From assembly GCA_047967505.1 (NCBI GenBank), contig CM106541.1: a stretch of DNA of 64,000 nucleotides, one strand, 5' to 3'. This DNA comes from Dipteris shenzhenensis (Eukaryota > Polypodiophyta > Polypodiopsida > Gleicheniales). The translations under genes were made by a program, and so were the position numbers. Shown piece by piece: positions 1 to 13,802 of the stretch. The notes under the pieces were generated by a model. It saw only the letters and a list, made by a program, of their open reading frames with translations. It did not search any database and had not been told where the DNA came from. How positions within the stretch are numbered: position 1 is the stretch's first letter; each line of letters starts with the position of its first letter.

Positions 1-164
1 TCCGTCTGCACCGGCACATTCCCTACACACGTAGGACAATCTTAGGCACATTATTAACACGACGATCCCTAGAGACACTAACACCACTCTAACTCTCCTA
101 ACAACACCACCTCCACAAACGCCCTTGGGGTAGCAACACCCTTGGCAAATCACGCACAATCTGC

Positions 165-2219
165 ATGCAGTTACGTTCCGGCCAACGACTTCGACTCCAA
201 CGCTTGCCCCATCCACATCTAACTCCACTGCAACAACTGCCCCCGCCAATCCTCTACCCCGAATCCCCCCCTGAGATTCAACAACTTCCTTTAACTCCTC
301 CACGCCCCAACATGGCTGGTCGCCGTCATGAGCATGATGGGGATATCGAGCTCAATGCAGAGGCTGACAACTTCTTCAATCGATGAAATCACAACAATCA
401 AGGCCGACGCCCCTTGGGAAAACTGGAACTTCCCAAATATAATGGTAGGGGAGACCCAGCTCGCTTCCTCCAGCATTTTGATGCCGCATGTCGAGCAGGT
501 GGTGATCAATCCCATGAAACCAAGGTGGCTTGGTTTCCAATGGCCTTAACTAATGAGGCGTCGGAATGGTACCTCGACCTTCTCGTGGAAGAACGTGCCA
601 CATGGGACCTACTTCAAACCGAATTCAAACGTCGCTTTCAAATGGAGAGGCTACAAGACGATCCTGCTCTCCAACTCAGAAAGATCGAACAAGGCTGGAG
701 GGAAGATGTACGCACATACCTAGGAAAGATGAAGAGATTGATCACCAAATGTGACCCACGCCCAGATGCAAAGTACCTCACGGCATGGTTCATAGCAGGA
801 CTCAGAAAGAAAATTCGCAAGGATATGAAAAAGATAAGTAGCTATGAAACATTCAGTGCTGCTCATGCGGCAGCCATTGACATCGAAGATGGCATGATAG
901 ACTCAGACACTAGCAGTGATGACGCCAGATCAAATACACGAGATAAGCGCTCGAAAAAAGGTAAATCAAAGGACACTGCCGAAACATCCAATGAAGATCG
1001 CCTAGAGGCCATGATCTTGAAGCTGAAAGAAGATATGATGCAGGCCATGGATCAAAAACTCCACTTGTTGCAGCCGCCAACTCAAACATATCCACGGCGA
1101 GAAAATGTCTGGTGCCCACACTGCTTGGCAAATCATACAGCAAATGAATGCCCAGTCCTAAGAGCAAGGATCACTGCACAAGCAAATCCACCGCCACGGT
1201 TGTGGTGCCATATCTGCGTCGTCGGCGGCCATGATGAGAATAGTTGCATCTTCAACATGCGCAACAATCCGCCTCGACCACCACAATACCAAGCGGCACC
1301 CATGCCAGTATACAGGCAACCGGCACTTGCACAAGCACCACCAGCTCCGAGGCTAAATCCTGTTCCCGTTTGGACACAAGTCCCACAACTACTCAGGAAT
1401 CCGAATCCACAACCGTATCCAAGAGCACCAAATCCAGCTCCTCAGGCAGTTCCCATACATCAATTACAAGCCGAGGAAGTAGACTCGCTATTTGAGTATG
1501 AAGCAGAGTACCCAGTGTACTATGTAGAAGGTGCAGAGGGTCTCATACCAGTCTATGCAAATCAAATGCGACCCAACACATATCAAGCACCAATCAAGTG
1601 TTACGGTTGTGGAGAAAATCATAGGATCGCAGAGTGCCCTCATCGTGGTAGCCCCGCTACTTTCCAACCACTTTGCAGAGATTGTGGCATAGGACATGCC
1701 TGTATGGATTGTCCCATGAAAAATAAGGTCCCAGAACAAACAGAGGTTAAGCCTGACATCCCCATCGGCATCATTGGGGTGGACCATCAAAGTCTGGGTC
1801 CGCCGGCAAGTCTAAGGTCACAACCTATCAATGTAATTACACGCCAACAGAAAGAGGCCACGAAGGACCCTATCATTCCAATCCAACCGAAGCGACTTCT
1901 GAGAAAGAAAGCACAAGTGCCTCCACCTCCGCCAAGCAATGAGCAGCCGAGCTCATCCACATCAACTACTGAGCCTCGAATAAAAGAAGCTCCATTCCCG
2001 AATGCAGAGGTGGAGAAGGCTCGTTTTCAGGTACTTCAGCAATGGGGGTCCAGAATGAACAAGCTCAATTTGAGGCTCAGAAAGAAGCTCAAGACCCAAT
2101 CCATGACTTGGCCCCACAAAGTATTGATACTGTACTCGAGCCTTTGTTCCAACAACAGACTCCACAACAGAATGTACTGCCACGTCAACTTGAAGGAGCC
2201 GCACTCTCTAGCATCCTGA
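165..2219 (+). pseudogene. Ty3/gypsy-type gag polyprotein, broken by an in-frame TGA
   Basis: Capsid/nucleocapsid polyprotein of an LTR retrotransposon. The frame opens near 165 with a Pro/Leu-rich segment, meets TGA at 384-386, and continues in the same frame from 387 to 2219. The part after 414 has the retrotransposon-gag look (KLELPKYNG, SEWYLDLL, FKRRFQMERLQDDP). A charged linker and four Cys-His knuckles follow at about 1113-1151, 1206-1246, 1599-1636 and 1674-1713. The second has the usual CX2CX4HX4C spacing; the other three are CX2CX3HX4C. A Pro-rich tail overlaps the downstream protease frame. No primer-binding site or LTR is visible in bases 1-164, so the 5' end lies outside the window or is lost. 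The family call is firm; the element lineage is not resolved. Confidence 0.85.
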
Positions 2220-3766
2220 GTTGCCCTATGTCAATTCCCATTGGAATCCTCTTACGGAATTGTCCCAATCTCTGGGAGAGTTTCAAAGGATGGATTGAAC
2301 TCGCAAATCCCCCTCCACCTATGAACGACATTGAAGATATCCCTGTGCGGATGGGTGAGAGAGATGACATATGCAACATCACTGTGCCTTTGATCCACAA
2401 GGCATATAATGAAGTCCAAGCCATAGTGGATGGTGGAGCAGGTGTCAATGTCCTATCAAAGGAGCTCTACGAAGAATGGGGTCTCCCACCAATGCAAAAG
2501 GCTAATTTCAACATACGCCTTGTTGATGATTCACGGGCTAAACCCTTGGGAATAGTGAATGGCGTGTCCACAAAGATCGTAGGAGTCCGCTTTTCCCTTC
2601 AATTCACAATCTTGGATCTCCCCAAAAAATCCTATCAAATCTTACTGGGACGTCCTTGGTTACGGGAAGCATCAGTCCTCCATGACTGGGGAACTGATAG
2701 ATTGACAATCCAAAATCGAGACACTGCAGTCAGGGTGAATGTGGGGACAGGAGCTATTAAACCAATTGTTCCTAGAGCATTGGATGACACATCTTCCACG
2801 ACAATCTCGAGCAAATCAGCTCCCTTGCAACAGCATGCCATAGCAGGTGACTCACAAAGCACTGTCAATAACTGGATACAAACATTGGCAACCATCGACA
2901 ACTGCCATTCATTAGACCCCATCTTCTCACAGATAGATGCTAACGCACTACAGGTCGATCCTCCACCGTCACATGAAGAACCAATCGATTTAGAGATGCC
3001 ATTCTTTATGGTTGACCTCGAATGGGATAATGAACCTGAAGAAGGTACCCATACCAATGATGACTCAGATTTTCCTTGGGACCTTGAAACAGAGGCTGTG
3101 AATGCTAAAATTGAAAATCAAATCTTTGATAATGACCTAGCCATTCTGCATGCCCTAATGGCAGTTGAGCTCCCAAAAGTTGAACCTCCATAGTTGCATA
3201 ATAGCAGAAGATCCCGCAAGAAAGCTGCAGGAGGAAATTGTAAAAAAGCCAAGGCCGAGCACTTCAATGAATTCGAACGAGTCCAAACAAGGATTGTCGA
3301 ATTGTACCTTGCAAAGGCAGTTCCCTCAAAATCAAAACCACCACCTCTTGAATGGTCCCCTGAGGGACTGGAAGGAGTATGTGCAGCACATGAACCCTTA
3401 CTTGGAAACACCTTACCAGTGGAAAAGTTACCCCACAGTTCCCAACGTAAGAAGTTTCGGAAATATAAGCCACATGTGCGGATGAAGCTCGATCAAGAGA
3501 CTTCAGAAAAAGAAAGAACAGAAGATCCTAACCAATTAATAAATGCAACTATGCCACCCAGTACACATGACACATGTCAAGCTAGTTCAACCCCATCAGA
3601 GGCCGATCTTCGAGAAGTGCCGAAATACTTTAAGAATTATACAAGTGGCAGTGCACCAATAGCAATGCCGAGACCAGTCAGAGAATCTGAAGTTCAAGAA
3701 ACCGATAGTCTTCGACTAGATTTTGCTATGACCAGACAATTGCAATACTGGCGCCCCCTTAAATGA
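2042..3766 (+). pseudogene. Retropepsin-like region of the same gypsy element
   Basis: This is a different frame that overlaps the end of gag (2042-2219). It contains a retroviral-type aspartic protease domain: the catalytic loop reads AIVDGGAGVNVL near 2420-2455, and the conserved ILLGRPWLR lies near 2639-2665. Ser/Thr at the residue after Asp is replaced by Gly, which is common in plant gypsy proteases. A TAG at 3191-3193 interrupts the frame, which then stays open to 3766 with a basic, unrecognised segment. No reverse transcriptase, RNase H or integrase follows, so the element is truncated or was non-autonomous. Expression from a shifted, overlapping frame would need a frameshift, or one of the two frames carries an indel. 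Confidence 0.8.
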
Positions 3767-6700
3767 CACCTTGTTGGGATGATGGGCAAGGATCAGTGGC
3801 ACATGCAGAGTCCCAATTAAATATTCTAGCCCGCACCCACCTTGCTAGTAGACTAGCATAGCATAGGCAGTCATATACATCATCGTTTGGCCACCCATGA
3901 TGTGTGATTAGATGGTTGTCATGGGAGAATTTCTCAGTCACATCAAAGCCAAGATCATAATAATTCAATGGTAGGAAAGGTACCATTTTGAATGGCATCA
4001 TAACTAGAAATTCTAAAATTCTAATAGTTTGATTTCCTATTATTCTTACAGTCTTCTGGCTCAATTGTAATCCAAGGCTACGATTCACACATTGTTATAT
4101 TGCAAGCTAATGTGAGGCAGAGAATTTAGATGGTCATGATCACTCTCATGCAAGGCCAGTGTTTACCCAGTGGTTATAATTATCCAAATGACTTTGATCA
4201 ACCATAATCTTATCGCTCTCCAAGAATAGACATCAGTCCATTTCAAGGACATTTCAAGCTGCAATGTGGATCTTGAAAATTTGAGCTTGCAAATTAGATG
4301 ATCTAAAATCTAAGCCTGTGAATTAGATGGTCTCTTAGAGCTACCCATTTGGAATAGACGTGGGTCCACTTGAAGGATAATACTGCAATGTGGGTCTTTT
4401 GAATAAGATAGTCATGAGTCCACTCACCCAACATGTGCAAACAACTATACTAAACCCCCTTTTTGTACTACTAAGAGGAAAGAAAAATAAAACACATTAC
4501 ATGCACAAATCCATCTAAACAAAACAATTTCACCCACCGGCGGGCTAGTTTAGGATAGTCACATATAATCAAGGTAATAGTTAAACTAATCAAGTTACTA
4601 GTTAAACAAAACAATTTCACTTTAGGATCGTCACACATAATCAAACTAATCAAGGTAATAATTAACCTAATCAAGCTACTAGTATAGAAAAACAACTAGG
4701 CTAGTTTAGGAGAGTCACAATTTCAACCGCTGGGCTAGTGTCTGAACTGAACTAGCTCGGTAATATATTGTTGTACATGTAAAAATCATAGTCTAATTAA
4801 ACTAATCAAGCTAGTAATTAAGCTAATCAAAGCTATAGAAAACAAAACCATTTCTACTGGTTGGGCTGGTTTAGGATAGTAGTCACATAACTGGTGTTTG
4901 ACCTAAGGAGGTCTGAGTATGATATATAAGAATTAAACAATAACAATATATGGATGTTCACTTTTGCAATTCTATCCAACCATAATTTCAATCACGTATC
5001 TATTGTTTGGCTTGAACCAGCTCAGTGATGTTGCAACCGTTGAGCAAGTTTATGACAATGAGGTTTAGAATTTACTAGTATATGACCCAAACCATCATAA
5101 AATTAAATCTAAATAATTTAAATATAGGAAACACAACAATTTTAACCACCGAGCTGGTCATCAATTAGACAATAAAAATATATTTTTGTTGTGTTGTGAA
5201 ATATATTGCTGTTAATTTCTGTTCAGCCATGCTGGTTTAGGACAATCACATAACTGGTGTTGGACGTGAACCAACCACCACGGTTGCTTGATGTTCCAAC
5301 CACCAAGATGGTTTAGTCCACAATTATAGTATGTCCAAGATAGTAGCCCGATGTAGAAAATAAACATTCCAAAATGCAATCATAGACAACCATCAAGCTT
5401 ATTTAGGACAATCACTTGACTGGTGCGAAATATATTGATGTTAATGTTTTTCAACCACATTGGTTTAGAACAATAACATAACTGGTGTTTGTAGCCATGG
5501 TTGCTTGATATTCCAATCATTTAGATGGTTTACCACAATTACATTAAGTCTGAGCCACAACCTGATGTAGAAATCAAACATTCCCAAACTCAATTACAGA
5601 CATACTATCGTGCTAGGTTTAGGACCATCACATGATGTTCCAACCACCGAGCTAGTTTAATCACATTAGACAGTCCAATTTTAAAATTAAACAATTAAAC
5701 TATTATAAAACTCAATCATAGACAACCACTGGGCTAGTTTAGGCAACCTCTTACCTGCGTTGTATCCAACATGTGTATGATGTACTCATCCAACTTCTTG
5801 CATCCCGTCCACTTTCTGCATATGTCCTTCTTATTTCAGATTAGGATGATTGTGAATTGCTTTTACTCTACATCCAATAGCTTGATCCATGTTGGTCCTT
5901 TTTATTGATAGCATCTTCGACATTTTGTGCCCAAGCCATTTCTCCTATGTTTCAAAGGACACCAACATAGATAATGCCACTCTCTTTGTAGCGAGTTGAG
6001 TTAAGGTCATGTTCTTTAGTTCGATGGCATGTAGTTGTAATCGCATTAATCTGTTCCTTGTGCCTTGACCAAGCTTTTCAGCTTTCTTATCTTACAGCCT
6101 TTGTCTTCTTGTTGTACAAGCCATGACAAGCTACATCTTGCTATTGATGCCATGGCAAAAATCAATGAACTATAAAAATGGAACCTCTAGAATAGAGACC
6201 ACCTAGATCGTGAGGCAAGAAAAGAATATAAGACGATTTACTTGAGTCATCCATGGAGTAAGTATCTTGCCTATTATAAACATGTGCTTTTTGCTTACAT
6301 TGAGAACACATTCAATAAAGGCATGTGAACATTGCATTTGCCTCTAGATCACGATAATGCAAGCACCTGATGGTTTTCAAATCACTAGCAAGATGCCATT
6401 AAACTCAAAATACTCCATGGCCATCCACTATTGATACTTTCCCTATCTCTTTTCTTTGGATAACTAATGCCTGGATTCCTGTTCTCTCAAGAACCCACTT
6501 CAATGTCTTATAGATTTGTTTCAGATTCTTAACAATGTTGCAAGCCACTATATGTCTTTCTCATATTGAACTCAGAAATCTTGCTCAAATTCCTCATCCC
6601 CTTGAGCAAAGAGGCTCAAGCTTTGCCACATAATGCATATGCTAGCTTGTGTTCTTTGACCAATTGAGCTTCATCCACTTTGATAAAAATTATGATCTCT

Positions 6701-7084
6701 CTCTACAATGAAAGAGAAAAACAATTAGGACATAAACAATATAGAAAATGGAACTAGGTGCAATGCTGTGATCGATTTTCTCTTACCATTTTCTGTCATG
6801 GCATAGAATTTGACTGTTTCTTGTTGTAGTTTCTCAACATCCCAGTAAACATTGTTCAAATAATTGATCTCAAATGATTGCAAACCATATGTCTTTTGAC
6901 TCTTCCAAGTTAGGGTGCCCCTTATGCAATGGTACCCTCCAAGAATTTCTCTTGCATGTTGGTTTGTTTCTTGCCCTGCGTGCCTCACATACCAAGGTGT
7001 GGTGTGGGTAGTAGCACTATAGACTTCTTATACTTTTTTTAGAAGGGTAGACTTGAAAACTATAAAAATAGATGTGTAAGCTTC
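3767..7084. other. AT-rich, gene-free stretch
   Basis: No supported gene. Short open frames here (for example 4471-4695 and 6725-6988 on the minus strand) have no recognisable domain and biased Leu/Ile/Ser content typical of chance frames. The part from about 4500 to 5750 is built of degenerate copies of a motif like GCTRGTTTAGGAYARTCACATAAC. The rest shows nothing I recognise. Confidence 0.5.
5195..5690. repeat. Degenerate tandem repeat, period about 217-228 bp
   Basis: Two long copies can be lined up by eye. AAATATATTGMTGTTAAT starts near 5195 and 5423, TGGTTTAGRACAATMACATA at 5233 and 5461, and TTGCTTGATRTTCCAA at 5284 and 5501. Shorter, more decayed pieces of the same unit lie between 4500 and 5195. 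Confidence 0.7.
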
Positions 7085-7220
7085 ATGACTTACACTAGCA
7101 GCATCACAAGCTCCAAGCATCTACAATGTCCTTGAAGTCCTTTGCATCTACAATGACTTACACTAGCAACATCACAAGCTCCTTTGCATCTACAATGTCC
7201 TTAAAGTCCAAGTCATCACC
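7085..7220. repeat. 68-bp tandem duplication
   Basis: ATGACTTACACTAGCARCAT begins at 7085 and again at 7153. The following CACAAGCTCC and CATCTACAATGTCCTT blocks repeat with it. Confidence 0.7.
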
Positions 7221-7974
7221 TCTTCAACAACTTGCACATGCAGGTGTTTATGCGTTGGGTCATTTAGTATCTCAATGAAATTTCTTGAGTTCAATAAAGT
7301 GGCTAGAGCATATGAATAGTCATTATCATCCCTGTCCATTCTTCCCATCGTATATCTTCCATGAAGTTCCTAAAGAACACACAAGTAAAAACATAGCATA
7401 AATAATGATAGCACCTAAGAGTGAAATTTCATTGGAACATTAGAGAACCAACCTTGTAGCCTGGATTCTCCTATTTCTAGAACCACCAATGGGTGCCAAT
7501 GCATCCATGTATAGTAATTGTTGTTTCCTATCCTTCAATCCCAAAGGTGTTTCATTCATCTATTGCACTCGCTCTTCTACCTTCTCTCTTTCCTTCTCTA
7601 TGGCCCATTGAATTATATATAGATCAAGTTTGAAATCTTTTAGCTTACAGAGTGATTCATGCAATTCCTATCACTCCAAGTCCAATGCATGTCACTCCAA
7701 GTCCAATACATTGGTTTTATCATGTGTTTTGCTTTTGAAGCTCATCTATATTGTTGTGTATTGTGGCAATGGTGCTATTTCCTAAATGTGCAATTGTCCT
7801 GCTTGGGCTCTGTGATCCTCGCTTGCTTGCATAGCCATTTTTTGATCATGGTTGAATCAATTGCAATAACCAAGAAATCCATCATGTCCATTGCCAACAA
7901 ACCGAACATGCTCATGCATTGAATGAAAACAAGGGCTCTTTTGGGTGGCAGCACAACAGGCTCAAAGGCTCTAC

Positions 7975-8312
7975 CAAGCATGGCTCAAAGGCTCAACAAT
8001 GGAGAACTCATCAATTGAAGGACTCCTTCCAATACATCCCCCCATGGCTTCATAACATGACAACATCCAACTATTAGCCTATGCAATCTCAGAGGCAAGT
8101 GTGCATGGCTCAGAGGCTAGTGAGCATGGTACAATAGACTCAGAGGCTCATCTAGCATGGCTCAGAGGCCCAACATGCATGGATCCAAAAGACTAAGAGC
8201 ATGGCTTAGAGGCTAGAGAGCATGGCACAACATGCTTAGAGGCTCACAATGGAGAACTCATCGCTTGAAGGACTCCTTCCAATACATCCCCCCATGGCTT
8301 CATAACATGAAG
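7975..8312. repeat. Direct repeat flanking a cluster of CATGGCTCAGAGGCT motifs
   Basis: A block of about 65 bp (AATGGAGAACTCATC ... CATGGCTTCATAACATGA) occurs at about 7998-8061 and 8247-8311. Between the copies, variants of AGCATGGCTCAGAGGCTAG recur several times. There is no coding signal. Confidence 0.7.
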
Positions 8313-8769
8313 TGTAAGGAAGCCACACACAAATAAATAGGAAAAGTAATACATCTTCTTTTAGGAGGACTAGAGAACCTTGACTGACTCAACACATATC
8401 ATTTATTGCATTCATTTTTGGGGGACTACCCAGGGTAGAGTACCCTATGACTCACATAAGGAATATAGAAAATATATATTCATTTTATGCATAGCAAGGG
8501 TAGAGAACCCGTGTAAGCCCAAAGTAGTTGCTTTCTCAAGAGTGTGCACATTCCCTCATATTGATGAAGTGTCGATGAAGCGCATGAGGGGAATGCCTGG
8601 AAGATATGTTGATGTCGGCCATGGGAGCAGCTACATGGGGCAATCAGCCCATGACTCTCAAAGTGATAGAGTGAGAGTCACCAAATGTTAGAGAAGAATC
8701 TCAAAACCCTTGATAAGATTTGGGAAGGCCACTAAGTGTCGTGGACACAATCTCTATCTGGCACAACTT

Positions 8770-9010
8770 CATTAATGTTGGTCAATTGCTCTTAGATCCT
8801 TGACTTTAGTAAAAAAGGCATCCATGCTTTCTCCCTCATTTATTATCAAGGCATCCAATTGCTTCACAACCCTTGCTTCATTGCATTTGATTCAAAGATG
8901 CTAATTTATCCCAAGCATCCTTTGCAGTCGTGCAAGAGTTTATATGAGTGACTATCATCCTTTAAAATGACAATGCAAATAAAGTATGAGCTCTTCCTTC
9001 AGATTTAGAA
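8770..9010 (-). pseudogene. Ty1/copia gag relic (UBN2-type)
   Basis: Translating the minus strand gives AKDAWDKLASLNQ followed, one frame over, by LDALIINEGESMDAFF and TKVKDLRAID. This is the typical order in copia-type gag (tryptophan in an AWD/AWK context, then a flexible helix with KVKDL). At least one frameshift lies between the two pieces, near 8890. No LTR, protease or pol remains around it. It is a short, old fragment. Confidence 0.6.
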
Positions 9011-10439
9011 TCATTCTTTTAACTAAATTATCATCCTTTTAATTGACAATGCAATTAAAGTTGTTATCAACAAAGTTATAAAACAACAAGGAGCTCGCAC
9101 TCAACTCTTATGATAGATGTAGACTGGTCTTTGTGGATATCCTCATACTTGAAAGAACAACCTCAAGACTTATTATGACCCTTTTTATGGTAATAGGCAA
9201 AAGTATCCTTAATTAGAGAAGAATCCTTAATTTTAAAAGTCAAAAAATACAACAGTTTAGAAAACTATCCCAAATCATGATATGTACCAACTTTCATGCC
9301 CTAATTACTACCAACTTCACTATTTCTACTAACATGGAGCATTACACTCAAACATGTTGCGCAATCATCTACATAATATAACTGAATTGAAGGTGTCCAT
9401 GATGACCATGCTCACCCCACCATGCCCCTTAGGAACCTTGAGAGCTTTTATGGACTAAAATGCATCCTAGATTATTTCAACAACTTCTATCCAAAGAAAC
9501 CTAGATCCTCCTAAATAGCTTCTCCATTTCCAACCAATCTGTCTTCCTAAAACCCCATACTAAATTCAAAAAGGTAGTAGCAACACTCAGGGATAACTAG
9601 AATTCTAGCATTCCACCTTAGACACTAGCCATACCTATCAAAGCATTTCCTTACTGACAAGACTACCCCTAACAAAGCCCTAGATATTTGATTATCAAAG
9701 CATTTCCTTACTAACATGACTACCCCTAGTAAAGCCCTAGATATTTGATTATCGCCCTTGTCCTAACACAATGCAAAGAAAGATAATCAATCCAATCTTC
9801 ATGCCCATCAACACTACTGCAAAGAGCATTTTTTTTTACTTACTATAGATTTAGCCCCCGAAGGCTTACAAAACAAACAAAGGATTCCCATCAAGTGGTT
9901 GACTTTCTCCTTGACTATAGTTGAAAACATAATTCTATCATTGGCAAACAATTGTGCACAAAATTGTTGTCTTGAAGAAAATCAATGAAAAAAGGATTGA
10001 GGGAAGGTCCTTAGAGGATGTCTTCTAGCTTTGACAGCATGTAAAACTAAACGGTTTACCCTTTGAAATGCCTCATCCTTAATAAACCATGTGTGCAAAC
10101 ATGTGCTTATGCACACATAGAGACATGAGAGTATTTATGCATACTTATGGCATGGAACAAGTAAGTTTATGACAAGGATGCTTGAATAATGGTCAAGCTT
10201 CCATATAGTTCATGTGTGGAAGATATAGACATTGGAATGACCTCTACATATGTTTGAAGTAAAGAATACATCTTAATGACAAATTCTATTATTTTGGGAT
10301 GTTGAAGGGAATTGGGATGTGTGAAAGATTTCAAGCCCACAAAATAAGATATATTCCAATTGTTTATGACCTATCCTTATGCTAGGAGAAAATAGAAATC
10401 TCTTTAAATTTAAACACGTGCATGTGTTAACATATGTAC

Positions 10440-10440
<1 letters not shown>

Positions 10441-10523
<83 letters not shown>

Positions 10524-10527
10524 CACA
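10441..10527. repeat. Compound (CT)n-(AC)n microsatellite
   Basis: Nearly uninterrupted CT dinucleotides run from 10441 to 10508, directly followed by an AC run to about 10527. Confidence 0.95.
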
Positions 10528-11956
10528 TGCACAAATATTTATTTAGACAATAAAATTCTCTAGTCCATTTTCATTTGAAAAAGAACATAAATATTTGGAA
10601 CCCATTCAACTTTATGATCTGAAAAAAATAAAATTAAGTAATGCATAAATTAACAGTCAACAAAGGATTTTTGGCAACCTTGTGAAGTCACTCAAATTCA
10701 AAGTTTCATCCTTAAAACTACTAGCACTGCACATCATCAATAGTATGAATCCCAAGAGTTCAATGTCTTTGGTGGTGGTGTAAAATGAAGCTTAACTCGA
10801 CAAAAATTTCAATAGTTTGGCTTATCTAGGTGTTTTGTCATTTAAAGACAAAAAGTTCAAGTTTTTTCTTCTGGGACTTGGGGAATAAATGCACCCTACC
10901 TGTTAATTTTAAAATATTGCATAAAATTACTCTTGTCATAAATAAAAATACCCTACATTTTGAACTCTCATGGTACACTTACATTTCCCAAGTTGGACCC
11001 CCCGAGAAGGCATATTGAATAGGGGGTTAAGAAATCAATCTTGAATGACACTATAGAATTGGATTAAGGTATCAAGCTGCATTATGCACATTTAAAATGC
11101 AAATCATTACAACACTAGATGTGAAGTCACATTAGGCATGTTTCAAACGTGAATCATCAAGGAATCATCCTTGAATCTAGTTATATTTCTTACAAAACCC
11201 ATGTAATCTAGTTATATCTCTTACAAAACCCATGTTTTGTCCCTTCAAGGTCATAAATGGATATATATGCATCCAACCTTGGTAATTTTTATGGATGGAT
11301 GTGATGCCTTCAGGTGCATGAAGGTATTAATATATTATGTATCATGACTAACGTATTGTGGAATATCTAGTGTCTAAGATAGATGACACATATTTATTTT
11401 ATTTTAAATATATTGTCCTCACACACCCATTGAGTTGTCATGAATAATGTATTGTGGCATATCTAGTGTCTAAGATAGAGGAAACCTTGAGATGTTGAAA
11501 AGAAAAGGAAGCTGCCACTCGTATAGTTCACATCTAAGCTAAGTGCCGCATCTACATGTTGTTGGCCTGTCTTGCTTACATGCACACATGTCTGAGCACA
11601 AGGAGTGTTCATGAAAAACTGACATTTAATGTTTGCAAAGTTTCAAATACTTCATTAACTATTAAAACGCCAATTTTTGTAAACAGTCATGAGGTATGCA
11701 TTGCTTCAAATTCAAAAACCATGAAGGTAGTTTCAAGCATCCTTTCTAATTCAGAATTCTCAAATGAAGGAAAGTATTTCAAAGGTCCAAAGGATCAAAT
11801 TTTGGATATGTGGCATGCTCTTGGTCTCCAAGTTGCCAAGTGTCCTTGCTTCTTTTTTCCTTTGTCCATGGTTAATAGGTAATAGATAGATATATTCTCT
11901 CCAATTTACTTGATAAAAACCTCATTTTCTATATAGGAATCATAGATCCTAATTCA

Positions 11957-12300
11957 TTCTCCATATGCAAACTCACATTTCCTAGATAGCAACATACTTG
12001 GGCTACGTAGGAAATACACTTCCCTACATAGGAAACTAAAAATTCACATTATTCTCCATATAAAATATCGCATTTCCTACATAGCAATATACTTGTACTA
12101 TATGGGAAATACAATTCACTAGTGTATAACAAATTTTAAATCCAATCTATTCTCCATATACAAACTCACATTTACTAGATAGCACAATATAGGTGATCGA
12201 ATTTGCTATATAAGAAAGGCAAAATCCACTTGATTCTCCATGTAAAGGCTCCCATGTACTGGATAGCTATATAGCAAATACAATTCTCTAGAGAAGGAGG
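11957..12300. repeat. Degenerate 84-98 bp tandem repeat
   Basis: TTCTCCATA starts units at 11957, 12052, 12150 and 12234. Each unit continues with a form of CACATTTCCTAGATAGCA and a TA-rich stretch. Confidence 0.6.
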
Positions 12301-13105
12301 ACAAAATGATTAGTTCTATCTCGCAAATATGTTTGAATTTCCCATTTGAAGAACTTCACTTTATAGAGATTGGTCAAAAGTTCCTTGTGTATGAGAACAC
12401 CAAATTAAGAGTATTAACCCCTCACCAAAAGCCTCCATTATAGACACAAATGAGAGAATAACCAAACCAACATGTGAAATCTAGAAGATATCCACCATTA
12501 ATGCACCACAAAACAACAAGGAGAGGAGAATCCAAATATATATATTGGATTTTTCTTGCACTCGGAATGTCAAACTTTTCCTATTAGCCCACTTGAATTC
12601 ACCATCATAAAGTGAGGATAAAACACAAGGGGGCTTCTAATAGGGCCAAAAGAGTAGCTCAACGTATATAGAACATGCTTTGATCTTCTATTTATCATGA
12701 TCAACTAGTTGCGCATGATCATTATAGTTTATCATGCTTGATGAACCAATTGGATAAGCACAACCAAGCCATAGATGACTGACAAGGTGAATAAGCATCG
12801 TAGCCATCTCCTTCACAAAGGAGGACTTGCACAATGGTATGTGCCCCCATATACTAATGGAGAAGTTACAACGTAGAAACTAAGCACAAAACTAGCCTAA
12901 ATTCATAATTAAATCAAACTAACCCTAGGCAATCTAACTTAAACCAACCATTTTAATTCTTTGACCGAAAAGTACAAGACCAATGTTAAAACAAGAAAAA
13001 GAAAACATTAAGATCCATTGCATATAGTGAATTTACTACCTTTTTGAATAAGCCCCAATATGTTCCAATGTAAGCTCCAACTTCCTCTTAAATGCATGTT
13101 ATATC

Positions 13106-13728
13106 TGTTAGATATGCTCAATGCGCCACCCTCCTGGTAACCACCAGTGGTCCAAGGTGCTCAAATTGTAAGGCCACCATATGAGGAGAAGCCATGTGTG
13201 AGCCCGCCGGGACACTGGATGGATCTTGACTTTCATGTTAGATGAGGTCTACTATCAATGAGACCATTGATGGTAGAAAGGTGATTGTGTGGGATCCCCT
13301 TATTCTTGCTGGGGTGACGGTATAGGGAATATTCCCTGCATATTCCATGGATGACTAGTCAGTTCCACCGACTAGGTTGATTGGTCGACTTCACCAACTA
13401 GGTTGATTGGTCAGCTTCACCAACTAGGTTGATTGGTTAGTTCGACCAACTACGTTGATTCGACTACTTCCCTCATAGTTATAAAGAGGCGACCTCCCCA
13501 ATCCATTGTATCAGATCAATTCAAATCAGATCAAATCTTCCAACTAGTAGCTCTTCACCTAGTATCTGTCTAGATCGCCATCTAAGCTACACTGTGGTAG
13601 CACACGGGTGGATGGAGCCATCATCTGTACTACATCACTATTGAAGCAAAATTTTGTTCATCTCCAGTTTGCTATGTACTCTCTATTCTTTGTGGAGTTT
13701 TTGTTCCGCTACACTGTGTAATTTAACA
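13106..13728 (+). mobile_element. 5' LTR of a copia element
   Basis: It starts TGTTAGATAT and ends TTTAACA (TG...CA), directly before a tRNA-Met-type primer-binding site. Its start and an internal CCATATGAGGAGAAG block resemble the LTR at 53368, so the two copia elements are related. No 3' partner is present because the element is truncated by a later insertion. Confidence 0.8.
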
Positions 13729-13740
13729 CGGTATCAGAGC
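13729..13740 (+). other. Primer-binding site, tRNA-iMet type
   Basis: CGGTATCAGAGC differs by one base from the usual TGGTATCAGAGC and sits immediately after the LTR end. Confidence 0.85.
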
Positions 13741-13802
13741 CCAGGTGGCTCTAAGGATCGAAGACTAGAAGAGAGGCGAAGGCTTCAACAACATACAGAG
13801 TG

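Larger units (their letters stand above)
9011..13105. other. AT-rich gene-poor stretch
   Basis: I see no gene here apart from repeats listed separately. A 108-codon open frame at 11556-11882 (+) has no recognisable motif and AT-rich codon use, so I do not call it. Confidence 0.5.

Noticed and set aside
11556-11882. 108-codon open frame as a gene
   Set aside because: No domain, no signal peptide or similarity recognised, and AT-rich composition. It cannot be told from chance.
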